From Sulfuricystis multivorans (GTDB lineage Bacteria > Pseudomonadota > Gammaproteobacteria > Burkholderiales > Rhodocyclaceae), in the NCBI RefSeq assembly GCF_003966565.1, contig NZ_AP018718.1:1116001-1180000 (forward strand): a stretch of DNA of 64,000 nt, given 5' to 3'. Position 1 is the first letter of the stretch, and the number at the start of each line of letters is the position of its first letter. The notes under the pieces were generated by a model. The model was not told the origin of the DNA. It worked only from the letters and a program-made list of their open reading frames with translations, and did no database searches. This document shows positions 37,534 through 45,508 of this stretch, piece after piece. The position numbers were made by a program, and so were the translations under genes.

Positions 37534-37956
37534 ATGAACCCACCAACCCCGAAAATGGAATTCCGCGTCGTCGCCCGGCGCCTCGACGCGCACGGCAGCG
37601 TCGCGCAGTGCAAGGATGCCGAGATCGTGCTCGACACGGATTTGGCCGGCCGGCGCGATGCCTTCAATCCCGCCGAGCTGCTGCTCGCCGCGCTGGCCGC
37701 CTGCATGCTCAAGGGGATCGAGCGCGTGACGCCGATCCTCAAGTTCCAGTTGCGCGGCGTCGAGGTGAAGGTGCACGGCGTGCGCCGCGACGTGCCGTCG
37801 GGCATGGAGTCGATCGATTATGAAATCGTCGTCGATACCGACGAGGGCGATCGCCGCCTCGAACTGCTGCACGAGAACGTCAAGCGCTACGGCACGGTGT
37901 TCAACACCGTGGCGCCGGGAACGACGCTTTCCGGCACGCTGCGAAGAGCGTCATGA
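37534..37956 (+). CDS. OsmC-family protein missing one conserved Cys
   Basis: A 140-residue OsmC/Ohr-fold protein (NPAELLLAALAACMLKGIERV). OsmC enzymes reduce organic hydroperoxides with two cysteines. The first is present in AACMLKG; the second, usually in a YCxVxNT motif, is replaced in VKRYGTVFNTVAPG by Gly. It may therefore not be a normal peroxidase. A GAGGAGACG site precedes the ATG, 12 nt after the ATPase operon. Confidence 0.85.
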   Translation: MNPPTPKMEFRVVARRLDAHGSVAQCKDAEIVLDTDLAGRRDAFNPAELLLAALAACMLKGIERVTPILKFQLRGVEVKVHGVRRDVPSGMESIDYEIVVDTDEGDRRLELLHENVKRYGTVFNTVAPGTTLSGTLRRAS

Positions 37957-38082
37957 CTCGACCCTCCAGCCCACGCATCACCGGCACTGGCAATTTTCTG
38001 CCGGGGGTGCGCCGCTGGCCGGGTTCGTTCGTATCATCGCGGCCTTAGCCGCCGCTCGCGGCTGAGCTTCGGATCGCCACGC

Positions 38083-38104
38083 CTTCATGATTTCGATCAT
38101 GAAG
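38083..38104. promoter_or_regulatory. Fnr/Crp-type palindrome upstream of rhodanese copy 2
   Basis: CTTCATGAT-TTCG-ATCATGAAG is a 9-bp inverted repeat with a 4-nt centre, containing TGAT-N4-ATCA (38088-38099). It lies about 54 nt before the rhodanese ATG at 38158 and resembles the site at 17581. Confidence 0.6.
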
Positions 38105-38157
38105 GCAATGACTTGCTGTGTGGGAGTCTTCCCGCCACGAAACACTCGGAGGAAACC

Positions 38158-39105
38158 ATGTCGATGTATCCCAATCTGCTCGCCGCCAAAGCGCCCGCCT
38201 TGCTGTTGGCTGGCCTGCTCATCCTGGCCGCGAACCTTGCCCATGCCGCTCCCGATTTTCTCGTCGATGCCGGCTGGCTCGAAAGCCGGCTGAAAGACCC
38301 CAAGACCGTGGTACTCGAAGTGCGCTACTTTCCGCACCGCTACGCCACGGTCGGCCATATCCCGGGCGCGGTGCAGGTTGCGCGCTTCAAGGACCTGGGC
38401 GACAACGACAGTCCGGTACTGATGCGCCTGCCTGCGCGCGAGGTCTTCCAGGCGACGCTGCGGCGCTGGGGCGTGAATGACGATTCGACGCTCGTGCTCT
38501 ACGACGATTCGCGCTCGGTGCTCGCCGCGCGGCTTTACTTCCTGCTCGACTACTACGGTTTCGACATGAACCGGGTGAAGATCCTCGATGGCGGCACCGT
38601 CGAATGGACCGCCTTCAACGAACTGACCAAGGAAACGGCGCCGCGAAAGCCGGGCAAGGTGACGCTCAAGCCCGGCAATCGCGCCATGATCGCCGAATGG
38701 ACCGAGGTCTATGAACGCGTCGTCGTCGGCCGCGATCCGCAGGTGGTGCTGATCGACAGCCGGCCGAAGGACATGTACACCGGCAAGCTGATCCGCCATT
38801 CGGTACAAGGCGGCCATATTCCCGGCGCAGTCAATGTCGTCAGCCTCGATCTGACCGATGCCCAGTCGCAGAAATGGCTCTCGCTCGATCAGATCGCCGC
38901 GGCCTACAAAGACATCCCCAAGGACGCGACGATCATCACCTACTGCCATGATGGCTTCCGCTCCGCGCTTGCCTGGCTGCAACTCAAGGCTCTAGGCTAC
39001 CGAAACGTGCGCTTCATGAACGGCGGCTGGAGCCAGTGGGATCGCTCGCTGACACTGCCGGTGGTGCAAGGCGACAAGCCTTTCGACGAAGATTTCTCGC
39101 TCTGA
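38158..39105 (+). CDS. Exported rhodanese sulfurtransferase, copy 2
   Basis: A 315-residue periplasmic tandem rhodanese with catalytic loop YCHDGFRSALAW. From PDFLVDAGWL onward it differs from copy 1 (17734-18672) at about five residues (for example R/N in FDM(R/N)RVKI, A/T in NEL(A/T)KET, E/D in LSL(E/D)QIA, Y/F in KP(Y/F)DED). Its signal peptide (MSMYPNLLAAKAPALLLAG) is unrelated to copy 1. ATG 38158 follows CTCGGAGGAAACC. Confidence 0.9.
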   Translation: MSMYPNLLAAKAPALLLAGLLILAANLAHAAPDFLVDAGWLESRLKDPKTVVLEVRYFPHRYATVGHIPGAVQVARFKDLGDNDSPVLMRLPAREVFQATLRRWGVNDDSTLVLYDDSRSVLAARLYFLLDYYGFDMNRVKILDGGTVEWTAFNELTKETAPRKPGKVTLKPGNRAMIAEWTEVYERVVVGRDPQVVLIDSRPKDMYTGKLIRHSVQGGHIPGAVNVVSLDLTDAQSQKWLSLDQIAAAYKDIPKDATIITYCHDGFRSALAWLQLKALGYRNVRFMNGGWSQWDRSLTLPVVQGDKPFDEDFSL

Positions 39106-39130
39106 TGCCGTCTTGCCAGCGCCGAGTTTG
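39106..39130 (+). repeat. Dispersed intercistronic element, copy g
   Basis: TGCCGTCTTGCCAGCGCCGA then GTTTG begins at the base after the rhodanese stop codon and abuts the GCATCT-N15-CGTC motif at 39131. Confidence 0.75.
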
Positions 39131-39156
39131 GCATCTTTTCGCCGACTGACTCGTCT
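39131..39156 (+). promoter_or_regulatory. GCATCT-N15-CGTC promoter-like motif before CDF copy 2
   Basis: GCATCT (39131-39136), 15-nt spacer, CGTCT (39152-39156). Same spacing as the three copies upstream of redoxin and permease genes, but the next ATG is 212 nt away, so it may be a relic. The remaining spacer to 39367 contains a poly-G run and no convincing gene. Confidence 0.4.
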
Positions 39157-39265
39157 TCTGGTTAGCCCCCTTCAACCACAGCAAACGCGCATGATCGCCA
39201 CGCCCACCCGCGAAGGCACGAAAACCCCAAGCGCAAACACCCGCCCACCCTTAAGCCCCGTTCGC

Positions 39266-39280
39266 GGGGGGGGGGGGGGG
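39266..39280 (+). repeat. 15-base poly-G tract
   Basis: An uninterrupted run of 15 G, 88 nt before the CDF copy 2 start. Such tracts slip during replication and sequencing, so the exact length is uncertain. Confidence 0.9.
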
Positions 39281-39367
39281 ACTCCGTGCGCGGCGTGCCG
39301 CCGCGAAGTTTGGCTGCCGTCGAGGAAACCAAGCTTGGCGCACTTATTGCTTTGTATTTCACGCTAA

Positions 39368-40282
39368 ATGAACGCACACGATCACGAAGGCCATCGCCAC
39401 GGTAGCACCGACACCCCTGATCAACGCCGCCGCCTGTTCATCGCGCTGGGCCTGACCTGGGCGTTTGCCGCGGTCGAAGCACTGGCTGGCTGGCGTGGGG
39501 GTTCGCTCGCACTGCTTGCCGATGCCGGCCACATGGTCACCGACGGTGCGGCCTTGGCGCTCGCTTTACTTGCCGCCTGGCTTGCCTCGCGTCCGGCCTC
39601 GGTCCGGCATTCCTACGGCTTAGGTCGGGCGGAGCTCATCGCGGCGCTCGTCAATGCATTGGCGATGCTCGCCGTGGTGGCGGGGATCGGCTGGGAAGCC
39701 TGGGGGCGCTTTCAGTCGCCGCGGCCGATCATGGGCGAGCTGGTCAGCCTCGTCGCCGCGCTCGGTCTTGGCGTCAATCTGCTGGTCGCCTGGATGCTCT
39801 CGCACGGACAGGAAAACCTCAATGTGCGCGGCGCCTTCCTGCACGTGTTGGGTGACGTGCTCGGTTCGGTGGCCGCGATCGCCGCCGGCATCGTGGTCTG
39901 GGTTACCGGTTGGACGCCGATCGACCCATTGCTCTCGATCCTGATCGGCGGGCTGGTGCTCGCGGCGAGCCTGCGCCTGCTGCGCGAAGCCCTGCATGGC
40001 TTGATGGACGGTGTGCCTTTCTCGATCGATCTCGAACATCTGGGCCGGGAACTGGCGGCCGTGCCGGGCGTGGTCGAGGTTCACGACCTGCATGTCTGGG
40101 CGCTTTCCGGCCAGCGGCTTGCCCTGACCGCGCACGTCACGGTGCGCGAGCTGGCCGCCTGGTCGGAAATATTGTCCGGACTGCGACAAACTGCGCAAGA
40201 GCACGGCATCCAGCATGCCACTTTCCAGCCAGAGGTGATATCTTGGGCGCCGCTGGTACGTCACGATTTGACAGACCGTTGA
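39368..40282 (+). CDS. Cation diffusion facilitator (Zn/Cd/Co exporter), copy 2
   Basis: A 304-residue CDF antiporter with N-terminal His-rich AHDHEGHRHG, transport motifs HMVTDG and HVLGD, and a C-terminal domain with VHDLHVWALSG. The middle (from PRPIMGELVSL through FSIDLEHLG) is almost identical at DNA level to copy 1 (18692-19597), while the N-terminal 110 residues and the C-terminal end are diverged, giving a mosaic pattern. It follows the duplicated rhodanese, as copy 1 does. Confidence 0.9.
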   Translation: MNAHDHEGHRHGSTDTPDQRRRLFIALGLTWAFAAVEALAGWRGGSLALLADAGHMVTDGAALALALLAAWLASRPASVRHSYGLGRAELIAALVNALAMLAVVAGIGWEAWGRFQSPRPIMGELVSLVAALGLGVNLLVAWMLSHGQENLNVRGAFLHVLGDVLGSVAAIAAGIVVWVTGWTPIDPLLSILIGGLVLAASLRLLREALHGLMDGVPFSIDLEHLGRELAAVPGVVEVHDLHVWALSGQRLALTAHVTVRELAAWSEILSGLRQTAQEHGIQHATFQPEVISWAPLVRHDLTDR

Positions 40283-40430
40283 AAAACGTCACGAGGATGG
40301 CCACAGGCAAGACGTTTGATGCCCAGCGACCGAGACATATCCAGTAGATAGGCTAGAGACGAGCACCGCGCAACGCAGAAGAATGCCCACCGCAGTAGTT
40401 TTTCGACAGCCTGCTAATGGACAATCTGGG
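40277..40430 (-). repeat. Diverged inverted copy of the 44.46-44.68 kb repeat block
   Basis: CCGTTGAAAAACGTCACGAG at 40277 is the reverse complement of bases near 44641-44660. Further matches follow in order (GCGACCGA, AGATAGGC, CACCGCGCAACGCAG, a CGCAG..TT.TTC end), with internal deletions. The block starts before the CDF stop codon and ends in TAATGGACAATCTGGG. No ORF is evident. Confidence 0.6.
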
Positions 40431-40462
40431 CTCGACAGCCCGTTAAACCCAGATTGTCCATT
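40415..40462. repeat. Inverted pair of the TAATGGACAATCTGGG repeat
   Basis: AATGGACAATCTGGG (40416-40430) and its exact reverse complement CCCAGATTGTCCATT (40448-40462) are separated by 17 nt, giving a perfect 15-bp stem. Direct copies recur at 40638 and 44666. Confidence 0.85.
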
Positions 40463-40637
40463 GGAACGCGAGCGGGTTTCGAAGGCGAGGGCGAGCAGGT
40501 TTGCGTCCCCGCGACGAGCCAATAACCATGTCTATTGGCGAGGAGCGGGGGCGCGAAGATGCCGCCCGCAGCCCGAAAGCCGCCGTGTAGGGCGACGAAA
40601 TGACCGTATCAAATGCTCATGGCGCATCAGCCCGGTC

Positions 40638-40653
40638 TAATGGACAATCTGGG
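40638..40653 (+). repeat. TAATGGACAATCTGGG repeat, single copy
   Basis: An exact 16-base match to 40415-40430, 30 nt before the second OsmC gene. Between 40463 and 40637 I see no gene; the sequence has low-quality ORFs only. Confidence 0.8.
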
Positions 40654-40682
40654 TTAAATTCGACATTCACGGAGAATGATTC

Positions 40683-41129
40683 ATGAGCGAAGCCCAATTT
40701 TCTTTCGCGCTCGAACAGCAGGAGGATTTTGCGTTCCTGGTGCGTTTCGACGCCGATCTGCCGGCGCTGCTCACCGACGAGCCGCCGCCACTGGGCAAGG
40801 GTGCGGGGCCGAATCCGTCGCGACTGATCGCGGCCGGGGTGGCGAACTGCCTTGCCGCGAGTCTGCTGTTCGCACTGCGCAAGTTCAAGAACGAGCCGGG
40901 CAAGCTCACTGCGACGGTGACGACGCAATTGGGGCGCAACGAGCAAAAGCGGCTGCGCATCATGCACATGGGCGTGGAACTCCGCTTTGCGGCCAAGGCG
41001 GGGGAGATGGCACAGCTCGAGCGCATCCTGCAAACCTTCGAGGACTACTGCGTGGTCACCCAGAGCGTCCAGCACGGAATCCCAGTCGATATCGCCATCT
41101 ATGATGGCACCGGGACGCGTCTCAAATAA
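40683..41129 (+). CDS. OsmC-family protein (both cysteines present)
   Basis: A 148-residue OsmC-fold protein with GVANCLAASLLFALRKF and FEDYCVVTQSVQHGIP, so both redox cysteines are kept, unlike the OsmC protein at 37534. Probable thiol-dependent peroxidase. It is separated from folP by 20 nt; a CGGAGAATGATTC leader precedes the ATG. Confidence 0.85.
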   Translation: MSEAQFSFALEQQEDFAFLVRFDADLPALLTDEPPPLGKGAGPNPSRLIAAGVANCLAASLLFALRKFKNEPGKLTATVTTQLGRNEQKRLRIMHMGVELRFAAKAGEMAQLERILQTFEDYCVVTQSVQHGIPVDIAIYDGTGTRLK

Positions 41130-41149
41130 CCGGTCGGTATAATCAACCA

Positions 41150-41983
41150 ATGATGATGTTGTGTTGTGGCCGTTATCGATTAAGCACGGATCGCCCGCTG
41201 ATCATGGGCATCGTCAATCTGACGCCGGATTCGTTTTCGGGCGACGGCGTCGGCGACGATGTCAAGGCGGCGATCTCTCATGCCGAAGCACAAGCACAGG
41301 CCGGGGCCGACATCCTCGATCTGGGAGCAGAATCGTCGCGCCCCGGCGCGGCGCCAGTGTCCGCCGATGTCGAGATCGCGCGATTGCGGCCGGTATTGCG
41401 CGCACTACGCGACTGGGGCGTGCCGATCTCGGTCGATACCACGAAGCCGGAAGTGATGCGCATGGCCCTCGACGAGGGCGCGGTGTTGATCAACGACATC
41501 ATGGCGCTACGTGCGCCGGGCGCCCTCGAAGTCCTGGCGGAAAGCGATGCTGGCGTGTGCTTGATGCACATGCAAGGAGAGCCGCGCACGATGCAGGCCG
41601 ACCCGCGTTATGGGGACGTGGTCGAGGAGGTGCACACCTTCCTCACCGCGCGGCTGATGGCGTGTCTGGCCGCCGGCATCGACAAGGCACGGCTGATCGT
41701 CGATGCCGGTTTCGGCTTCGGCAAGACCGTGGAACACAACTACACGCTGCTGCGCGAACTCGATCGCTTCACGACGCTCGGCGTGCCGATATTGGTGGGG
41801 CTGTCGCGCAAATCGATGCTGGGTGCCGTCACCGGCCGGGAAGCCGGCAGCGCGCGCATGCCCGCCAGCATCGCGGCAGCGCTATTGGCGGTGGAACGCG
41901 GCGCCAGTATCGTGCGCGTGCACGACGTCGCCGCGACGAAAGATGCGCTCGCCGTTTGGGCGGCGTTGAAAGGGAGTCCTTGA
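41150..41983 (+). CDS. folP: Dihydropteroate synthase
   Basis: A 277-residue TIM-barrel enzyme of folate synthesis joining p-aminobenzoate and dihydropterin pyrophosphate. Signature motifs are [49 protein letters not shown] and VGLSRKSML. The start could be any of three successive ATG codons at 41150-41156. The stop overlaps glmM by one base; the folP-glmM pair is a conserved housekeeping arrangement. Confidence 0.97.
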   Translation: MMMLCCGRYRLSTDRPLIMGIVNLTPDSFSGDGVGDDVKAAISHAEAQAQAGADILDLGAESSRPGAAPVSADVEIARLRPVLRALRDWGVPISVDTTKPEVMRMALDEGAVLINDIMALRAPGALEVLAESDAGVCLMHMQGEPRTMQADPRYGDVVEEVHTFLTARLMACLAAGIDKARLIVDAGFGFGKTVEHNYTLLRELDRFTTLGVPILVGLSRKSMLGAVTGREAGSARMPASIAAALLAVERGASIVRVHDVAATKDALAVWAALKGSP

Positions 41984-43350
41984 TGGCAAGACAGTATTTC
42001 GGCACCGACGGGGTGCGCGGCCGCGTCGGCCGCTTTCCGATCACGCCCGAGTTCGCGCTGCGGCTGGGATTTGCCGCCGGCGAGACACTCGTCGCCCATG
42101 CCCGCGATTCGGGTCATGCCCGCGACGGCGAGCGGCCGGCGGTGCTGATCGGCAAGGACACGCGCATTTCCGGCTACATGCTCGAAGCCGCGTTGGAGGC
42201 CGGCTTTTCCGCTGCCGGCGTCGATGTGATGCTGTGCGGGCCGCTGCCGACGCCGGCCGTCGCCTATCTGACCCGGGCGCTGCGTCTGGCGGCGGGTGTG
42301 GTGATCTCCGCCTCGCACAACCCCTATGACGACAACGGCATCAAATTCTTCGCCGCCGGCGGCTACAAGCTGCCGGATGCCGTCGAAGAGGAAATCGAAG
42401 CACGACTCGCCGAACCGATGGGTTGCCGACCGTCGAGCGAGCTTGGCAAGGCGCGCCGCGTCGAAGACGCCGCCGGGCGCTACATCGAATTCTGCAAGAG
42501 CACCTTTCCGAACGATCTCGATCTGAAGGGACTCAAGATCGTCGTCGATTGCGCGCATGGCGCGGCCTACCACGTCGCGCCGAAAGTGTTCCACGAGCTC
42601 GGCGCCGAGGTGGTGGCGGTCGGCGCGCAGCCGGATGGCTTGAACATCAATGCCGGCGTCGGCGCAACGATGCCGGCGTTCGTGCGCGAACAGGTGCTCA
42701 AGCACCAGGCCGATCTGGGCATCGCCCTCGACGGCGATGGCGACCGGGTGTTGATGGTCGATGCCAGCGGCCGCCTGTTCGACGGCGATGCGCTGCTGTA
42801 TGTGATCGCGCGCCGTCAGCAGGCCTTACGGGGTTTGCCCGGCATCGTCGGCACCCTGATGAGCAATCTCGGTTTCGAGCAGGCGCTTGCGCGGCTGGGC
42901 ATCGACTTTGCGCGTGCGAAAGTCGGCGACCGTTACGTGCTCGAGCTGATGCAGGAAAAGGGCTGGCCGCTCGGTGGTGAGAATTCCGGCCACATCATCT
43001 GTCTGGATCGGCATACCACCGGCGACGGCATCGTTGCCGCGCTGCAGGTGCTCGCCGCCTTGCGCGAGCGCGACGAGACGCTCGCCACGGCCTGCGCCGA
43101 TCTGACGATGTTCCCGCAGAAACTGATCAACGTGCGCTTCACGAAGCCTTTCGATTGGCGCGGCAACCACGCCATCCAGGCCGCGACGGCGCAGGCCGAG
43201 AAGATCCTCGATGGCCGCGGGCGTGTGCTGCTGCGCCCCTCCGGCACCGAGCCGCTGCTGCGCGTGATGGTCGAAGGCGAGGATCAGGCGCTCGTACTGG
43301 CCCAGGCCGAGGCGATCGCCCAGGCAGTGCGGGCGGCCGCGGATCTCTGA
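41983..43350 (+). CDS. glmM: Phosphoglucosamine mutase
   Basis: A 455-residue phosphohexomutase converting glucosamine-6-P to glucosamine-1-P for cell-wall synthesis. FGTDGVRG at the N-terminus, phospho-Ser loop [15 protein letters not shown], metal site DGDGDR and sugar-binding GGENSGHI are all present; the C-terminal phosphate loop is [15 protein letters not shown]. Full length; coupled to folP. Confidence 0.97.
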   Translation: MARQYFGTDGVRGRVGRFPITPEFALRLGFAAGETLVAHARDSGHARDGERPAVLIGKDTRISGYMLEAALEAGFSAAGVDVMLCGPLPTPAVAYLTRALRLAAGVVISASHNPYDDNGIKFFAAGGYKLPDAVEEEIEARLAEPMGCRPSSELGKARRVEDAAGRYIEFCKSTFPNDLDLKGLKIVVDCAHGAAYHVAPKVFHELGAEVVAVGAQPDGLNINAGVGATMPAFVREQVLKHQADLGIALDGDGDRVLMVDASGRLFDGDALLYVIARRQQALRGLPGIVGTLMSNLGFEQALARLGIDFARAKVGDRYVLELMQEKGWPLGGENSGHIICLDRHTTGDGIVAALQVLAALRERDETLATACADLTMFPQKLINVRFTKPFDWRGNHAIQAATAQAEKILDGRGRVLLRPSGTEPLLRVMVEGEDQALVLAQAEAIAQAVRAAADL

Positions 43351-43353
43351 GGG

Positions 43354-43378
43354 TGCCGTGCTGCCAGCGCCGAATTTC
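43354..43378 (+). repeat. Dispersed intercistronic element, copy h
   Basis: TGCCGTGCTGCCAGCGCCGA then ATTTC, 3 nt after the glmM stop and just before the convergent dgkA stop. It shares the GTG-CTG variant with the copy inside hypE. Confidence 0.72.
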
Positions 43379-43383
43379 CTGAG

Positions 43384-43764
43384 TCAGCCGATCAGCACCA
43401 AACTCCAAGTCGCAACGACGTTGAAGAGCGCGAGCAGCACTGCCGCGCTGCCGATGTCCTTGGCGCGCTTGGCGAGCCGGTGATGTTCGAGCGAAACACG
43501 ATCGACGGCGGCCTCGATCGCCGAATTGAGTAGCTCGACGATCAGCACCAGCAGCACGCTGCCGATCATCAAAGCCTTGCCCAGACCGCTGGCGGGCAGG
43601 AAAGCGGCGAGTGGGATCAGCACGAGCGCGAGCCACACCTCCTGGCGGAATGCATCCTCGTGCCGGTAGGCGGCGGCGAGCCCGTCGAGCGAATAGCGCA
43701 ACGCGTTGATCAGCCGGGTGAGGCCGGTCTTGCCTTTGAACGGACTTTCGTCATGCGGTTCCAT
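43384..43764 (-). CDS. dgkA: Diacylglycerol kinase
   Basis: A 126-residue inner-membrane kinase with three helices. Motifs: GLTRLINALRYSLDGL, AFRQEVWLAL and the catalytic ELLNSAIEAAVDR. It recycles diacylglycerol to phosphatidate. Convergent with glmM. Confidence 0.94.
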   Translation of the reverse strand: MEPHDESPFKGKTGLTRLINALRYSLDGLAAAYRHEDAFRQEVWLALVLIPLAAFLPASGLGKALMIGSVLLVLIVELLNSAIEAAVDRVSLEHHRLAKRAKDIGSAAVLLALFNVVATWSLVLIG

Positions 43765-43797
43765 ACGCGAAAGATAGCAGTTTTGCGCTGCGCGCCG

Positions 43798-44028
43798 CTT
43801 ACAGGAACGATGGTCTTCTGTGCGTCGTTGCCGTCGTGGGCGAGACTATAGGCGCCCGAGATGAAGAGCTGCATGTAGCTGAATCAGCGCCCACCTGCGT
43901 CGGCGTCTGGTGGCGAGAGAGCCAGGCGACGAGCACCATCAGCAGACCGCCGAGCATGAAGCCGACGAACGGCGAGACGACGATGAAGACGAGGATCTCG
44001 ATGAGCCGCTCCAGACGATCGGACTGAG
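43798..44028 (-). pseudogene. Frameshifted fragment of a PiT-family phosphate transporter
   Basis: On the minus strand one frame reads LIEILVFIVVSPFVGFMLGG and on to LSRHQTPTQV; another frame then reads MQLFISGAYSLAHDGNDAQK followed by TIVPV. Together these are consecutive segments of a PiT inorganic phosphate transporter (SPxxGF helix and the GAYSLAHDGNDAQK signature). The shift lies near 43865-43890. Both ends are missing, so it is a decayed remnant between dgkA and the tRNA genes. Confidence 0.72.
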
Positions 44029-44167
44029 GCCGTCCCCCTTCGCCGCCGTCGCGGCGGTTCGGTAACACCCGTACAATGGCTCATCACCCATCACCCCGAG
44101 TGCCAAAGGTACTGGACGAATACATTCGTTTGACCTTCGGCGCACACATCGCTAGAATGCGCGCTCT

Positions 44168-44244
44168 CGGGGTGTAGCGCAGCCCGGTAGCGCGCTTGCT
44201 TTGGGAGCAAGATGTCGGGGGTTCGAATCCCTCCACCCCGACCA
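44168..44244 (+). tRNA. tRNA-Pro (UGG anticodon)
   Basis: Cloverleaf is visible: acceptor CGGGGTG / CACCCCG, D-arm GCGCAGCCCGGTAGCGCG, anticodon stem CTTGC-TTTGGGA-GCAAG with TGG, T-arm GGGGGTTCGAATCCCTC, and an encoded CCA end. Confidence 0.96.
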
Positions 44245-44274
44245 GGCGCCTGCATCTCCGACCGCTTGACGGGA

Positions 44275-44351
44275 CCGCCCGTAGCTCAACCGGATAGAGC
44301 ACCGGCCTTCTAAGCCGGGGGTTGTGAGTTCGAGTCTCGCCGGGCGGGCCA
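44275..44351 (+). tRNA. tRNA-Arg (UCU anticodon)
   Basis: Acceptor CCGCCCG / CGGGCGG, anticodon stem CCGGC-CTTCTAA-GCCGG with TCT, T-arm GTGAGTTCGAGTCTCGC, encoded CCA. Confidence 0.96.
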
Positions 44352-44362
44352 GGTTTCCAGGT

Positions 44363-44439
44363 GGTGGACGTAGCTCAGTTGGTAGAGTCCCGGATTGTGA
44401 TTCCGGTCGTCGTGGGTTCGAGTCCCATCGTCCACCCCA
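44363..44439 (+). tRNA. tRNA-His (GUG anticodon)
   Basis: Acceptor GTGGACG / CGTCCAC with an extra G at -1 facing C73, as in tRNA-His. Anticodon stem CCGGA-TTGTGAT-TCCGG carries GTG; encoded CCA follows. Confidence 0.96.
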
Positions 44440-44457
44440 ACCAACATTTCCTCTTTA

Positions 44458-44681
44458 AGGAAACGCTGAATAAGTTGCTGCGCGGGCGCCTCGCTGCGTT
44501 GCGCGGTGTTGGCTTCGGCCGCTTCGCTTAACCTCGGCAAAGCCAAAGTGAGCCTTCGCCACAACTTCGTTGTCGCTCCCTCGCCTATCTATTTGATAGG
44601 CTTCGGTCGCTGCGCACCAAACGCCTTGCATCTGGCCATCCTCGTGACGTTTTTCAACGGCCTGCTAATGGACAATCTGGG
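44458..44681 (+). repeat. Noncoding repeat block after the tRNA cluster
   Basis: Begins AAGGAAACGCTGAATAAG and ends CGTTTTTCAACGGCCTGC plus TAATGGACAATCTGGG (44666-44681). A shorter inverted version lies at 40277-40430. It contains several short palindromes (AGCCTTCG.., ATCTATTTGATAG) and no convincing gene. It may be a miniature mobile element or a decayed insertion-sequence end; no transposase is seen. Confidence 0.6.
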
Positions 44682-44764
44682 TTTATCAATCTTTCGTTTC
44701 GTCGCCCTCCAGCCTATGGCTGAGGCGTGATGTCTTGCCTGTCGGTTTTTTTTCGAGTACAGTT

Positions 44765-44778
44765 CAAACGAACGTATG
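44765..44778. promoter_or_regulatory. PsrA-type operator before the TetR gene
   Basis: CAAAC-GAAC-GTATG matches the PsrA/FadR-like consensus (C/G)AAAC-N4-GTTT(G/C) with one mismatch. It lies 17 nt before the regulator's ATG, suggesting autoregulation. Confidence 0.6.
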
Positions 44779-44795
44779 AACAAAACGGAGTGCCC

Positions 44796-45485
44796 ATGAA
44801 GACCCCACGTGACTCTCCAGCGAGCGATACCCGGGAGCGCATCCTCGACGTCGCCGAGCGGCTGTTCATGGAATATGGTTACGACGGCACCTCGATGCGC
44901 CAGATCACCGGCGAGGCGGGGGTCAATCTAGCGGCGGTCAATTATCACTTCGGCAGCAAGGAGGCACTTTTGCAGGCAGTGTTCCGCCGTCGTCTGGCCT
45001 GTTTGAACGAGGAACGGCTGCGCGTGCTCGATCGGCTCGAGGCGGAAGCCGGCGGCAAGCCGCTGAAGCCTTCACAGATCGTCGATGCGTTTTTCGGCAC
45101 GATGCTACGCATGGCGCAGGACAAGGATTGCGGCGGCCAGATCTTCCTGCGCCTGTTGGGACGCACGATGACCGAGCCGGCCGAGTTCATCCGCACTTTC
45201 CTCGCCCAGGAATACCGCCCAGTGCTCGAACGTTACAAGGCCGCGTTGTTCCGCGCGCTGCCGGAAGTGCCGCATGCCGAGATCGTCTGGCGCTTCCATT
45301 TCATGCTCGGCGCGACTTCCTACGCGATCGCCGGCACCGACGCGCTGCGGCTCGTCACCGATTGGGAGATCGAGGAAGAGGATTCGGTCGACCGGCTCGA
45401 TCGACTGCTGCCGCGGCTGATGAGCTTCCTGCTCGGCGGCCTGCGGGCGCCGTTGCCGGAATTCAGTGACGAGAAGAAATCCTGA
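44796..45485 (+). CDS. TetR-family fatty-acid regulator (PsrA/FadR-like)
   Basis: A 229-residue TetR repressor. The N-terminal helix-turn-helix is TRERILDVAERLFMEYGYDG to AAVNYHFGSKEALLQAV; a C-terminal TetR ligand domain (CGGQIFLRLLGRTMTEP) follows, similar to the long-chain acyl-CoA sensing group. Its own operator-like box is at 44765; similar boxes precede FadL and the FadB-like gene. ATG 44796 is preceded by CGGAG. An in-frame ATG at 44727 overlaps the operator and is rejected. Confidence 0.88.
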   Translation: MKTPRDSPASDTRERILDVAERLFMEYGYDGTSMRQITGEAGVNLAAVNYHFGSKEALLQAVFRRRLACLNEERLRVLDRLEAEAGGKPLKPSQIVDAFFGTMLRMAQDKDCGGQIFLRLLGRTMTEPAEFIRTFLAQEYRPVLERYKAALFRALPEVPHAEIVWRFHFMLGATSYAIAGTDALRLVTDWEIEEEDSVDRLDRLLPRLMSFLLGGLRAPLPEFSDEKKS

Positions 45486-45508
45486 TCGATACGGAGAGGA
45501 GTGGAGTA

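Noticed and set aside
44458..44475. AAGGAAACGCTGAATAAG as the end of an IS5-like insertion sequence
   Set aside because: It recalls some IS ends, but there is no transposase, no clear opposite end and no target duplication.
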